Notes: generated from the sequence alone by a model not told the origin. A stretch of DNA of 8,828 nucleotides from Desulfobacterales bacterium (GCA_029940345.1 JAOZRC010000189.1:1-8828), one strand, 5' to 3'; positions 1-6,990 are shown, counted from the first letter of the stretch. Numbers and translations: made by a program.

Positions 1-2
1 AA

Positions 3-38
3 GGAATGCAGCAAGGAATGCAGCAAGGAATGCAGCAA
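3..38 (+). repeat. 3 x 12-bp in-frame tandem repeat (GGAATGCAGCAA), copy 1
   Basis: Three exact units encode G-M-Q-Q each, at 3-14, 15-26 and 27-38. Each unit is a multiple of three, so gain or loss would lengthen or shorten the helix without a frameshift. Published work on Rpn proteins reports 4-residue repeats at this position whose number varies between strains. Confidence 0.9.
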
Positions 39-218
39 GGTGTTCATGCAATGATTCAAACAATCGAATTCGGATTGACACACAAATTTGGTGAGATAGG
101 ATTGGGCATGGTCGAAAAAATACGGCAAATTCAGGATTTGAACAAATTGAAAGTCATCATGGAGACAATATTGCGAATGGATGACGTTGCGGAAGTCGAA
201 AAACAAGTATATCATTGA
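3..218 (+). CDS. C-terminal end of an Rpn-family recombination-promoting nuclease (5' end outside window)
   Basis: Only the last 71 codons are in view. The frame is open to the left edge, so this is taken as the 3' end of a longer gene. The visible protein starts with three G-M-Q-Q repeats, followed by a helical segment (VHAMIQTIEFGLTHKFGEIG) and a tail ending in EKQVYH. Rpn/transposase_31 proteins (PD-(D/E)XK nuclease fold) typically end this way: a variable run of 4-residue repeats forming a dimerisation helix, then a small helical domain. In characterised Rpn loci the full-length protein (RpnL) is a toxic DNA nuclease acting against phage, and this C-terminal part (RpnS) is also translated separately and blocks it. 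The nuclease domain itself is not visible, so the identity of the full gene is inferred from the C-terminus alone. It could instead be another free-standing C-terminal copy. Confidence 0.6.
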   Translation, partial: GMQQGMQQGMQQGVHAMIQTIEFGLTHKFGEIGLGMVEKIRQIQDLNKLKVIMETILRMDDVAEVEKQVYH

Positions 219-232
219 TCCTGAAACGGGAT

Positions 233-240
233 AAAGGAGA
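233..240 (+). promoter_or_regulatory. Strong Shine-Dalgarno for the free-standing RpnS-like gene
   Basis: AAAGGAGA ends 7 nt before ATG 248. In the parental full-length Rpn frame the same bases would encode K-G-E, so this is likely the former intragenic ribosome site of rpnS. It decides the start of the short gene at 248 rather than at 215. Confidence 0.7.
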
Positions 241-247
241 ATTGATC

Positions 248-493
248 ATGACTTTGGAGCAACAATTAATTAATAAAGGAATGCAGCAAGGAATGCAGCA
301 AGGAATGCAGCAAGGTGTTCATGCAATGATTCAAACAATCGAATTCGGATTGACACACAAATTTGGTGAGATAGGATTGGGCATGGTCGAAAAAATACGG
401 CAAATTCAGGATTTGAACAAATTGAAAGTCATCATGGAGACAATATTGCGAATGGATGACGTTGCGGAAGTCGAAAAACAAGTATATCATTGA
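248..493 (+). CDS. Free-standing RpnS-like C-terminal domain protein (candidate antitoxin)
   Basis: This encodes 81 residues beginning MTLEQQLINKG, then three G-M-Q-Q repeats, then a sequence identical to the preceding gene's C-terminus, ending EKQVYH. I chose ATG 248 because an AAAGGAGA Shine-Dalgarno sits 7 nt upstream. The frame can be opened back to a TTG at 215 inside the previous stop, but that start has no ribosome site. A segment like KGELIMTLEQQLINKG is usual in the middle of full-length Rpn proteins, and that is where the internal RpnS start lies in known Rpn genes-within-genes. The protein therefore looks like an RpnS unit duplicated out of its parent and now carried alone. It has no nuclease motif and is expected to be a small dimeric cytoplasmic protein. 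Inhibition of an RpnL nuclease is inferred from the family. A decayed C-terminal fragment without function is the alternative. Confidence 0.65.
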   Translation: MTLEQQLINKGMQQGMQQGMQQGVHAMIQTIEFGLTHKFGEIGLGMVEKIRQIQDLNKLKVIMETILRMDDVAEVEKQVYH

Positions 494-494
494 T
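276..494 (+). repeat. Perfect direct repeat, copy 2 (219 bp)
   Basis: This is identical to 1-219. The 56 bp between the copies (220-275) hold the ribosome site and the first ten codons of the short gene. If the event was a simple tandem duplication of a 275-bp unit, the same 56 bp, or most of them, should lie just left of the window. Confidence 0.95.
278..313 (+). repeat. 3 x 12-bp in-frame tandem repeat (GGAATGCAGCAA), copy 2
   Basis: Units lie at 278-289, 290-301 and 302-313, in the same phase and number as in the upstream copy. Matching repeat counts in both copies are expected if the dimerisation helices of the long and short forms must pair, or if the duplication is very recent. Confidence 0.9.
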
Positions 495-503
495 AAGGTA
501 TTA

Positions 504-509
504 TATAAT
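504..509 (+). promoter_or_regulatory. Possible promoter -10 (TATAAT) ahead of the histidine kinase gene
   Basis: A perfect TATAAT hexamer lies in the 110-bp gap before the kinase gene, flanked by a 6-bp inverted repeat (ATTGAT 489-494, ATCAAT 508-513) that could serve as an operator. I see no good -35 at 16-18 bp upstream, and AT-rich gaps often contain such hexamers by chance. If used, it would give an untranslated leader of about 85-90 nt. The rest of 494-603 shows nothing I can name. Confidence 0.3.
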
Positions 510-603
510 CAATATTGTAAATTCTGTATGTCATTAAAGGATTTAAACCAAAGAATCCAAAATACTCTGCAAAAATAAAGCTATAGCAAACAATTATATA
601 CAA

Positions 604-2367
604 ATGACCAAGCATAAAACATCCCATAAACCGTATCATCGCTCATTTACCAAAAACATGGTGTTGCTTGTAACCATCGTATCATTAACACCGATGCTGC
701 TGGTCAGCGGTATCATTCTGAATCAATTCCGCACTTCCTTTCACGAAAAAGTATATGCTCATCTGAACGAACTGGTTCATAAGCATACGCAAAACATTGA
801 TAGTTTCCTGAACCAAAGATTGGATAACATTCAGTTTCTGGCGAAAACCTGCGGTTCCGAGAAACTTCTTGATGAATCCGTTTTGCAGGAAAAGTTGTTC
901 CAACTGCAACATAATTACGGCGGTGTGTTCGAAGACCTGGGAATTGTCAATGAAGCAGGTGTGCAGCTAGCCTATGCCGGGCCATTCAAACTTGAAAAAG
1001 CACAGTATTCGAATGCGCAATGGTTCAATGAGGCGCTCGAAAATCAGTACTATATCAGCGATGTTTTCCTCGGTCTGCGTTCCAGCCCCCATTTTATCGT
1101 ATCTGTGAAACGCTTACATCAGAACAGGCATTTTCTCCTAAGGGCCACAATCAATTTTGAAGCATTCAACTCGCTTGTGGAAAACCTTCGCATCGGTAAA
1201 ACCGGGTTTGCCTTTATTCTGAACAGAAAAGGAGAATTTCAGACAAAACCGCATTATGATATGCTGCCAAGCCAGAAATCTTATATGGATTTTATCAAAT
1301 CGGGCAAGAAAACAAGACACGGGATTTTCATTGGCGAGCATACGGATGCCTCCGAAAAGAAGGACATCATCTATTTGGCGGCCCTTCTTAAAAACGAGGA
1401 TTGGATCCTGGTGTACCAGCAGGAAAAGGCGGATGCCTTTTCGGACCTGGCAAGCATTCAAAGTGTTGCGGTTTTGATTATTTTGGGTGGTGCGCTGCTC
1501 ATTGTCATGATGAACCTGATATTGTTCCGCAAAGCGATCATTCGGATAGAGGAAGCGGACCGGGAAAAGGAGAAGATGAACCGGCAGAAAGAGATGATGA
1601 GCCGGCAGGTAATCGAAACCGGTAAACTGGCATCCGTGGGCCGGTTGGCGGCCGGCATTGCGCATGAAATCAACAACCCGGTGGCAATTATGGTTCAAGA
1701 AGCGGGATGGATACAGGATTTGCTGGAAGAAGAAGAATTTAAAAAGGGTAAAAATCTGGATGAATTCGAACGTGCGCTGAAACAGATTGACACCCAGGGA
1801 AAACGCTGCAAGGAAATCACCTATAAACTGTTGAGTTTTGCCAGGAAAACAGACTCACGCATACAGAAAGTCCGAATAAACGAGATGATTGAAGAAGTCG
1901 TCGCGATTTCCAATAAGGCATCTTACACCAGGATCACCATAAACTCAGAACCGGATAACAGCATCCCCCCCATTGACGGATCGCCGACAGAGATACAACA
2001 GGTGCTGTTGAATATCATCAATAATGCGCTTTACGCCCTGGAAAAAGATGGCGGAAAAATCGACATTACCAGCCGTCTTGAAGGCAATTATGCTTTGATT
2101 GTTGTGGAAGATGACGGTCCGGGCATTCCCCAAGCCAACCTTGACCGAATATTCGATCCCTTTTTCACCACCAAGCCGGTGGGCAAGGGCAACGGGCTGG
2201 GATTGTCCATCTGTTTCGGAATTATTAAGAAAATGGGCGGTGAATTGAGTGTACAAAGCACTATTGATGTGGGGACGCGCTTTGAAATTCGGTTACCCCT
2301 GAAAAATCCGATGTCCTCAACAGCTCAAGACTCGTCTGAGGTGACATCGACAAGCACGGGAGAATGA
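604..2367 (+). CDS. Membrane sensor histidine kinase, dCache-like sensor with HisKA and HATPase_c
   Basis: The product is 587 residues. A membrane helix at about 18-41 leads into a roughly 240-residue extracytoplasmic region (42-280) with Cache-type features, such as the GKTGFAFILNRKGEF segment near 198-212. A second helix lies at about 285-308. A charged coiled-coil linker (about 313-340) follows with no obvious HAMP, then the HisKA dimerisation domain with phospho-acceptor His354 in GIAHEINNP, and an HATPase_c domain with N box (QQVLLNIINNAL, 465-476), G1 (DDGPGIP, 503-509), F box (FDPFFTTKP, 517-525) and G2 (GKGNGLGLS, 527-535). All catalytic boxes look intact, in the style of NtrB/ZraS-like kinases. 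It should sense a small extracytoplasmic ligand, often an organic acid or amino acid for dCache, and phosphorylate the overlapping receiver. ATG 604 lacks a clear Shine-Dalgarno, but the frame is closed upstream by TAA at 544 with no other ATG. Confidence 0.9.
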   Translation: MTKHKTSHKPYHRSFTKNMVLLVTIVSLTPMLLVSGIILNQFRTSFHEKVYAHLNELVHKHTQNIDSFLNQRLDNIQFLAKTCGSEKLLDESVLQEKLFQLQHNYGGVFEDLGIVNEAGVQLAYAGPFKLEKAQYSNAQWFNEALENQYYISDVFLGLRSSPHFIVSVKRLHQNRHFLLRATINFEAFNSLVENLRIGKTGFAFILNRKGEFQTKPHYDMLPSQKSYMDFIKSGKKTRHGIFIGEHTDASEKKDIIYLAALLKNEDWILVYQQEKADAFSDLASIQSVAVLIILGGALLIVMMNLILFRKAIIRIEEADREKEKMNRQKEMMSRQVIETGKLASVGRLAAGIAHEINNPVAIMVQEAGWIQDLLEEEEFKKGKNLDEFERALKQIDTQGKRCKEITYKLLSFARKTDSRIQKVRINEMIEEVVAISNKASYTRITINSEPDNSIPPIDGSPTEIQQVLLNIINNALYALEKDGGKIDITSRLEGNYALIVVEDDGPGIPQANLDRIFDPFFTTKPVGKGNGLGLSICFGIIKKMGGELSVQSTIDVGTRFEIRLPLKNPMSSTAQDSSEVTSTSTGE

Positions 2368-2753
2368 TGATGGGCAAAAATGACGCTGAAAAAAAAATTA
2401 AACTCCTTCTGGTAGATGATGAAAAACACTTCGTCGAGGTGCTTCATAAAAGATTGAGCCGAAGAAATATTGACGTCACAAGGGCTTTTAGCGGAGCGGA
2501 AGCCATTCAGGCGCTTCGCAAAACAGATTTTGACGTTGCTGTTTTAGATTTGAAAATGGAAGATATGGATGGTTTGGAAGTTCTTAAAATATTTAAGAAA
2601 ATGTATGCGCCAATGGAAGTCATCATCCTCTCCGGACATGAATCGGCGCAGACCGCGCGGGAAGGAATGAAATACGGAGCCTTCGATTACCTGTCAAAAC
2701 CATGTGATTTTGAAGAGTTGCTCAATACAATCAAAAAAACAATTACTGGGTGA
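2364..2753 (+). CDS. Single-domain response regulator (CheY-like receiver)
   Basis: This is a 129-residue receiver with nothing after it. The acidic pair is Asp18-Asp19 (LLVDDE), the phospho-acceptor Asp62 (LDLKMEDMDG), the switch Ser90 (IILSGH) and the conserved lysine Lys112 (SKP). It overlaps the kinase stop by four bases, so translational coupling and a cognate pair are very likely. There are three consecutive ATGs at 2364, 2367 and 2370. The GGGAG at 2358-2362 is better spaced for 2370, so the true protein may be 127 residues. With no DNA-binding or enzymatic output domain, it must act by protein contact, as a phosphorelay intermediate or by binding a downstream target. The PEP-synthase-like protein and the membrane receiver in this cluster are candidate partners (inference). 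Confidence 0.9.
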   Translation: MMMGKNDAEKKIKLLLVDDEKHFVEVLHKRLSRRNIDVTRAFSGAEAIQALRKTDFDVAVLDLKMEDMDGLEVLKIFKKMYAPMEVIILSGHESAQTAREGMKYGAFDYLSKPCDFEELLNTIKKTITG

Positions 2754-2779
2754 AAATCAAAAGATATTGAAAATTGAGG

Positions 2780-2811
2780 AAACCTTATGGGAACGACGTC
2801 CTTAAGGTTTT
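2780..2811 (+). terminator. Hairpin with short T tract between the receiver and the PEP-binding gene
   Basis: AAACCTTA (2780-2787) pairs with TAAGGTTT (2803-2810), with possible inner pairs (GGA 2790-2792 with TCC 2799-2801), followed by only four Ts. It could be a weak terminator or attenuator splitting the two-component pair from the downstream genes. The AT-rich stem and short T run make this uncertain. The remainder of the 150-bp gap has no clear promoter. Confidence 0.35.
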
Positions 2812-2903
2812 AAAGAAAATGGCGCCGGTAATTCCGGTAAAATGCTCACCCAATCCTAAATGTTTTAGAACCAACTTCATAAACTATATCCCGGGTCATC
2901 TGC

Positions 2904-5438
2904 ATGAGTATATTCAGAAACTTATTCCAAAAGAAACACAATGATGAATCATTGCACACGGCATTGCTTCAAATGCAGGGGAAATTTAAAAACTTTATGA
3001 GTATCCTTGAAAGCAATAACAAGGTATTGAAGCTCATAAGTGATATGGAGGAAAAATCCCAGGGAGATTACTTGTTTGATATTAACTATCTGACAAAAAT
3101 TATTAGCGAGATCAAACTTGGCGCAACTGACATCATTGACCACCTCGTGATGCTTGGCGGAAAAAAGTATCTGCCTCTTAAAGATATCCGTAACGGATTA
3201 TTCAATCTGATTGATGACATCCTTTCGAGAAAAATCAGGGTAATCCGGGATGATTACTGCCGGTTGTTCAATCGAATCGGAGCTGGCGACACCTTGAGTT
3301 TTGGCGATAAGAACGCACGGTTGGGTGAAATGGCTTCCGAATTGAATTTACCGATACCTGAGGGATTTGCCATTTCTGCCTGGGCTTATAAAAGCTTTAT
3401 TGATAAAAATGACTTGGGAACAAGAATATCTGACAGAATACAAGAAGTGGATATTAAGAACTACAGTGACCTTAATAAAACAGGCGATGAAATTGGGAAA
3501 TTGATTTTAAACAGCCCCCTTCCCGAGGATTTGTCAGATAAAATATTACAATTCTACTATGAACTGGGTTCAGGCAGGGAAGATTATTTTGTGGCCATAA
3601 GGTCAAGCGCTCTTGGAGAGGATGCCGAATTGAGTTTTGCAGGACAGTATGCTTCTTTCCTTGGAGTCAGTGAAAGCGCATTGCTTGATAGTTATAAGAA
3701 AGTACTGGCAAGCAAGTTCAGCCCCAACGCAATCTATTATTACCTCAGCCATAATCTGGATGAATCGGAACTGGCTATGAGTGTCGGTTGCGTTAAGATG
3801 ATAAATGCCAGGATAAGCGGGATTATCTATACTCAGGACCCGGTAAAACCCGATGATAACTGTATGATTATCAATTCAATTTACGGGTTGGGCAAACACC
3901 TTGTCGAGGGTGCTGTGACACCCGATATTTTCAGGGTTTCCCGGGATGACAATACAATTATCAGTTCAGATATCAATTCCCAAACTTCCCGGTTAGTGAT
4001 GAACCAGGACGGTGCATTGTATTACGAGAATATCCCGAAATCGGAGCAGGATTTATCATCGATTACTGAAAGCGAACTGGCAACACTCATGGATTTCGCC
4101 AGTAAAATAGAAGACCACTATGGTGAACCTCAGGATATTGAATGGGCAATTGACAAAAACGGGCATCCATTTATACTCCAGACCCGGCCGCTCAGGCTTA
4201 TAAAGCCCCCTGTAAGAAAAGAGATGCCCGATACCACCGGCTTTCAGTTGCTTGTCTCCGGCGGGACAACTGTTTGCCCCGGCGGCGGGTCAGGACCGGC
4301 AAAGCATATTAAATCTCCCGCTGACCTTTATGTGGTATCTAAGGGTGATATCGTAATAGCGAGTCATCCTTTCCCCGAGTTGGTCACTGTAATTGGCAAA
4401 ATCAGTGCCCTGATTACTGTTATTGGAAGTGTGGCTTCTCATATGGCTACTATCGCAAGGGAATACAGGATACCCACAATAGTAGGAATGAACGGAGTCA
4501 CCGGGATAGAAGAAGGAATGGCAATAACTGTAGATGCCGGCGCTTGCCGGGTGTATCGTGGGAATCTTGATGAACTTGTAGAAGCAATAAAACCTGAGTT
4601 TGACCTTTTCAATGACGATCCTTTATTCAATCTCCTGAAAAAGCTGCTGAGATATCTTTCGCCGCTTCATTTAATCCATCCGCTGGATGACGATTTTATA
4701 ATTGAAAACTGCAGGACAATCCATGATATCACGCGTTTTGCCCACCAGAAATCTATGGATGAGATGTTCAAAGGTGCCGATTTGATAAAAAGGGATGATT
4801 GGGTTGGCGTCTATCTTAAAAGCAGTATCCCTATCCGGGTTGAGATAATATACATTGATAAAGATATGCCAAAAATGCCAAAAAAACGTGTGATAGAGCC
4901 TGAACAGATAGAAAGTCTGCCAATGAAAGCATTTTGGAATGGTGTTATCCAGGAGGGTTGGCCGCAACCCCCACCTGTGAACTCAAAGGGATTTATTTCA
5001 GTGGTTGCCAATACGGCGGCAAAACAACACAAAGGCGAATTCGCAAAAAAAAGTTTTGCCGTATTAAGTAAGGAATTTATGATACTCAGCCTGAAAATGG
5101 GCTATCATTTCATGACTTATGAAGCAATGTGTTCTGATGTAATCAGTAAGAATTATATTAAAATGCAGTTCAAGGAAGGCGGTGCATCTGTTGACCGCAG
5201 GATCAGGCGCATAAGGCTGATTACGAATGTATTGAAGCACTTCGGTTTCGAGAATTCCACCAAAGGCGATTTTCTTGATACGTCTGTCTCTTATGAATCC
5301 AGGGAATCAATGCTTGAAAAACTGAGAATATTAGGTCGGCTCGCAATGCTGACAAAGCAGCTTGATATGGCAATGTCCAATGATGCTATCGCGAATTGGT
5401 ATACGGAAGACATTCTAAATAAACTGAAACAATTGTAA
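2904..5438 (+). CDS. PEP/pyruvate-binding (PEP synthase-like) protein without the PEP TIM barrel
   Basis: The product is 844 residues. Residues 1-125 are a helical region of unknown role (KFKNFMSILESNNKVLKLI). A PPDK_N/ATP-grasp domain follows at about 126-432: FGDKNARLGEM (133-143, canonical GGK changed to GDK but Lys136 kept), AIRSSALGED (231-240, Arg233), SFAGQYASFLG (244-254), IEWAID (412-417) and QTRPL (426-430). The mobile phosphohistidine domain spans about 445-555, with His513 in the GSVASHMATIARE motif (508-520). The last 285 residues do not resemble the PEP-utilising TIM barrel of PpsA or PPDK; they show an unassigned segment with GYHFMTYEAMCS (733-744) and YIKMQFKEGG (751-760), which I recall from uncharacterised Desulfobacterota proteins. 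So ATP-dependent phosphorylation of His513 is plausible, but transfer to pyruvate is not supported. The acceptor could be another small molecule, as in rifampin phosphotransferase, or a protein. It is cytoplasmic. The Shine-Dalgarno is weak. Confidence 0.8.
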   Translation: MSIFRNLFQKKHNDESLHTALLQMQGKFKNFMSILESNNKVLKLISDMEEKSQGDYLFDINYLTKIISEIKLGATDIIDHLVMLGGKKYLPLKDIRNGLFNLIDDILSRKIRVIRDDYCRLFNRIGAGDTLSFGDKNARLGEMASELNLPIPEGFAISAWAYKSFIDKNDLGTRISDRIQEVDIKNYSDLNKTGDEIGKLILNSPLPEDLSDKILQFYYELGSGREDYFVAIRSSALGEDAELSFAGQYASFLGVSESALLDSYKKVLASKFSPNAIYYYLSHNLDESELAMSVGCVKMINARISGIIYTQDPVKPDDNCMIINSIYGLGKHLVEGAVTPDIFRVSRDDNTIISSDINSQTSRLVMNQDGALYYENIPKSEQDLSSITESELATLMDFASKIEDHYGEPQDIEWAIDKNGHPFILQTRPLRLIKPPVRKEMPDTTGFQLLVSGGTTVCPGGGSGPAKHIKSPADLYVVSKGDIVIASHPFPELVTVIGKISALITVIGSVASHMATIAREYRIPTIVGMNGVTGIEEGMAITVDAGACRVYRGNLDELVEAIKPEFDLFNDDPLFNLLKKLLRYLSPLHLIHPLDDDFIIENCRTIHDITRFAHQKSMDEMFKGADLIKRDDWVGVYLKSSIPIRVEIIYIDKDMPKMPKKRVIEPEQIESLPMKAFWNGVIQEGWPQPPPVNSKGFISVVANTAAKQHKGEFAKKSFAVLSKEFMILSLKMGYHFMTYEAMCSDVISKNYIKMQFKEGGASVDRRIRRIRLITNVLKHFGFENSTKGDFLDTSVSYESRESMLEKLRILGRLAMLTKQLDMAMSNDAIANWYTEDILNKLKQL

Positions 5439-5509
5439 TTTGTGCTGAAAATATACAGCTTGTTCAAATCTGATGGTGTTATCTCCTTTCTAAATTCTAA
5501 TTAATAGTT

Positions 5510-6373
5510 ATGGACTTAAAAGCAAAAAAAAATATCAGGATATTTGATGTCGTAACTATCGGAGTCCTTTTATTCATTATATTCGGAACAGCATTTGACT
5601 TGGTGCATATTGACCTTGAAAAAATCAAGGAGCATCTTCACGCAATCGTAATCGGGATGTTTCTCTTTGTAATCTTTATGATCATGTATAATTGGAGAAT
5701 ATCATTTAATTTAGAGAAACAGGAAGCCGAACAAACACAGGCAACTGAACAGGCACAGGCAGAAAAACAAGCACAGGAAATAGAATACGAGGAACATAGT
5801 CCCGGCATACTGAAAAACAGATCAAATGAAAAACAACGAATTCTTATCGTCGACGACGAACCGGATATGGTGCGTTCGCTGGACAGGATTATTTCCCGCA
5901 AAACGGAATATGAGATAATCACTACTACAAACTCACTTGAAGTACCTGAATTGTTGAGTAAAAATCAGTTTGATGTAATCATTTCGGACTTGAAGATGCC
6001 TGGAATGGATGGTATGGATATCCTTAAGTACATCAAGTCAAAAGGCCGTTTTGAACAAATGATAATGTGCACCGCTTTCAGTACACTGGATACGGAAATA
6101 GAAGCGCTATCAAACGGCGTATTTGATTTTTTAATAAAACCGTTTAATAAGGAACAGATCCTGTATACTTTAGAAAGGGCAATGCTGTTCCAGAAAACAT
6201 TTCGTGTGGCAGGATACCTTTCTGATATTTTTAAATTAGAACCTTATGATGAGGCGGAACACGCTTTTCTTAGGGAATATATCAAAAGACTCGGCGTTAA
6301 ATATAATTTTAATGAGGAAGAAATGAAAAGAGCATCCGGCATTTCTGAAGAAATAATTCATAGTGAATTGTAG
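5510..6373 (+). CDS. Membrane-anchored response regulator with receiver domain only
   Basis: The product is 287 residues. Two hydrophobic helices at about 13-33 and 44-61 form a hairpin in the membrane. A Gln/Glu/Ala-rich linker (about 68-95, with QTQATEQAQAEKQAQE) probably forms a coiled coil. The receiver spans about 108-229, with Asp115-Asp116 (IVDDEP), phospho-acceptor Asp160 (SDLKMPGMDG), Thr188 (MCTAFST) and Lys210 (IKPF). The last 58 residues are charged and helical with no known output fold. A receiver tethered by its own N-terminal membrane hairpin is unusual. It could hold the phosphorylation signal next to the membrane kinase or the downstream transporter. Its gene follows the PEP-binding gene by 71 bp and precedes the CBS gene by 38 bp. 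The start at 5510 lacks a strong ribosome site, but the membrane helices begin soon after it. Confidence 0.82.
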   Translation: MDLKAKKNIRIFDVVTIGVLLFIIFGTAFDLVHIDLEKIKEHLHAIVIGMFLFVIFMIMYNWRISFNLEKQEAEQTQATEQAQAEKQAQEIEYEEHSPGILKNRSNEKQRILIVDDEPDMVRSLDRIISRKTEYEIITTTNSLEVPELLSKNQFDVIISDLKMPGMDGMDILKYIKSKGRFEQMIMCTAFSTLDTEIEALSNGVFDFLIKPFNKEQILYTLERAMLFQKTFRVAGYLSDIFKLEPYDEAEHAFLREYIKRLGVKYNFNEEEMKRASGISEEIIHSEL

Positions 6374-6397
6374 AAATAGAAAATAATTTTAATTTTT

Positions 6398-6405
6398 AGA
6401 GGGGG
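6398..6405 (+). promoter_or_regulatory. Strong Shine-Dalgarno for the CBS-pair gene
   Basis: AGAGGGGG ends 6 nt before ATG 6412 and fixes that start. It is much stronger than the ribosome sites of the neighbouring genes, suggesting that the CBS protein is made in larger amounts than the receiver before it or the permease after it. Confidence 0.6.
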
Positions 6406-6411
6406 CTAGAT

Positions 6412-6951
6412 ATGGAGTCGAAAATAGCTGGGGAATTGATGATTCCCTTAAACAAATACCCGCATATTCCTTATTGGTTTTCTATGAGGCATGCAATTGC
6501 GGAGTTAACGCATTCACAGCTCGAAATTGACGGGGTGCAATCGCTTCCCCGAGCTGTCCTGGTTTTTGATGATGAATATAATCTCATGGGCCTTGTAAGA
6601 AGAAGAGACATTATGAAAGGATTTGAACCGGAAAATTTTTTCGGAAGTGAGGCGCATTACTCCCAACATCTTTTTGAGGCCAAACAAGACCCTGATCTTC
6701 TTGAAATGTCATCCGAAAGGTTGCATAAATCAATTGAAGAACGGGCCGAACAGACCGTGAGCGCCATAATGACGCCCATAAAAGCCACAGTAGACTATAA
6801 TGACCACTTATTTAAAATAATATACGAGATGAACCACTACCAAATCAGTATGCTGCCTGTAATTAAGGACGACGCTGTTGTCGGAGTTATTCGGACTGTG
6901 GAAGTAATCTCACAAATTGCCAAGAATCTTGGAATTAAATTAGAAACATAA
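6412..6951 (+). CDS. CBS-domain pair protein
   Basis: The product is 179 residues made almost entirely of two CBS motifs. The first is about 8-75 (ends LVFDDEYNLMGLVRRRDIMKG) and the second about 117-172 (AIMTPIKATVDYNDHLFKII, then MLPVIKDDAVVGVIRTVEVI). About 40 charged residues lie between them (EAHYSQHLFEAKQDPDLLEM). CBS pairs (Bateman modules) usually bind AMP, ADP, ATP or related nucleotides and act as regulatory subunits. A stand-alone pair next to a permease suggests energy-state control of transport, although the partner cannot be read from the sequence. No DNA-binding or catalytic domain is present, and there is no signal peptide or membrane helix, so the protein is cytoplasmic. It sits 38 bp after the membrane receiver and 39 bp before the transporter. 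Confidence 0.87.
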   Translation: MESKIAGELMIPLNKYPHIPYWFSMRHAIAELTHSQLEIDGVQSLPRAVLVFDDEYNLMGLVRRRDIMKGFEPENFFGSEAHYSQHLFEAKQDPDLLEMSSERLHKSIEERAEQTVSAIMTPIKATVDYNDHLFKIIYEMNHYQISMLPVIKDDAVVGVIRTVEVISQIAKNLGIKLET

Positions 6952-6990
6952 ATGAAAATTCAAACCATTATCAGGATAGGATAAATTATT

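Larger units (their letters stand above)
1..219 (+). repeat. Perfect direct repeat, copy 1 (219 bp)
   Basis: Every base from 1 to 219 matches 276-494 when read side by side, an offset of 275 bp. The match stops just after the TGA stop codon (TGAT, then CCTG here and AAGG in copy 2). On the left it runs into the window edge and may extend further. The lack of any mismatch, including at third codon positions, points to a recent duplication or active gene conversion. Confidence 0.95.

Noticed and set aside
3..313. CRISPR-like array from the repeated 12-bp units
   Set aside because: The units are contiguous, in frame and coding (G-M-Q-Q) with no spacers. The two clusters are part of one 219-bp duplication.
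215..493. Longer version of the short Rpn gene starting at TTG 215
   Set aside because: The TTG lies inside the previous gene's stop and has no ribosome site, while ATG 248 has AAAGGAGA at ideal spacing. The extra residues are probably the remains of the full-length Rpn frame.
1138..1698. 186-residue minus-strand open frame inside the kinase gene
   Set aside because: It is fully antisense to conserved kinase regions, including the H box. It is rich in His, Arg and Gln as expected of a shadow frame, with no recognisable domain.
2860..2903. Promoter just ahead of the PEP-binding gene (TATATC-like hexamer)
   Set aside because: There is no matching -35 at proper spacing, and the hexamer sits too close to the start codon to be convincing.
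2771..2943. Small gene in the gap before the PEP-binding gene (frame open 2771-2943)
   Set aside because: It has no ATG with a ribosome site and overlaps the start of the next gene in another frame. I kept it only as a possible receiver relic.
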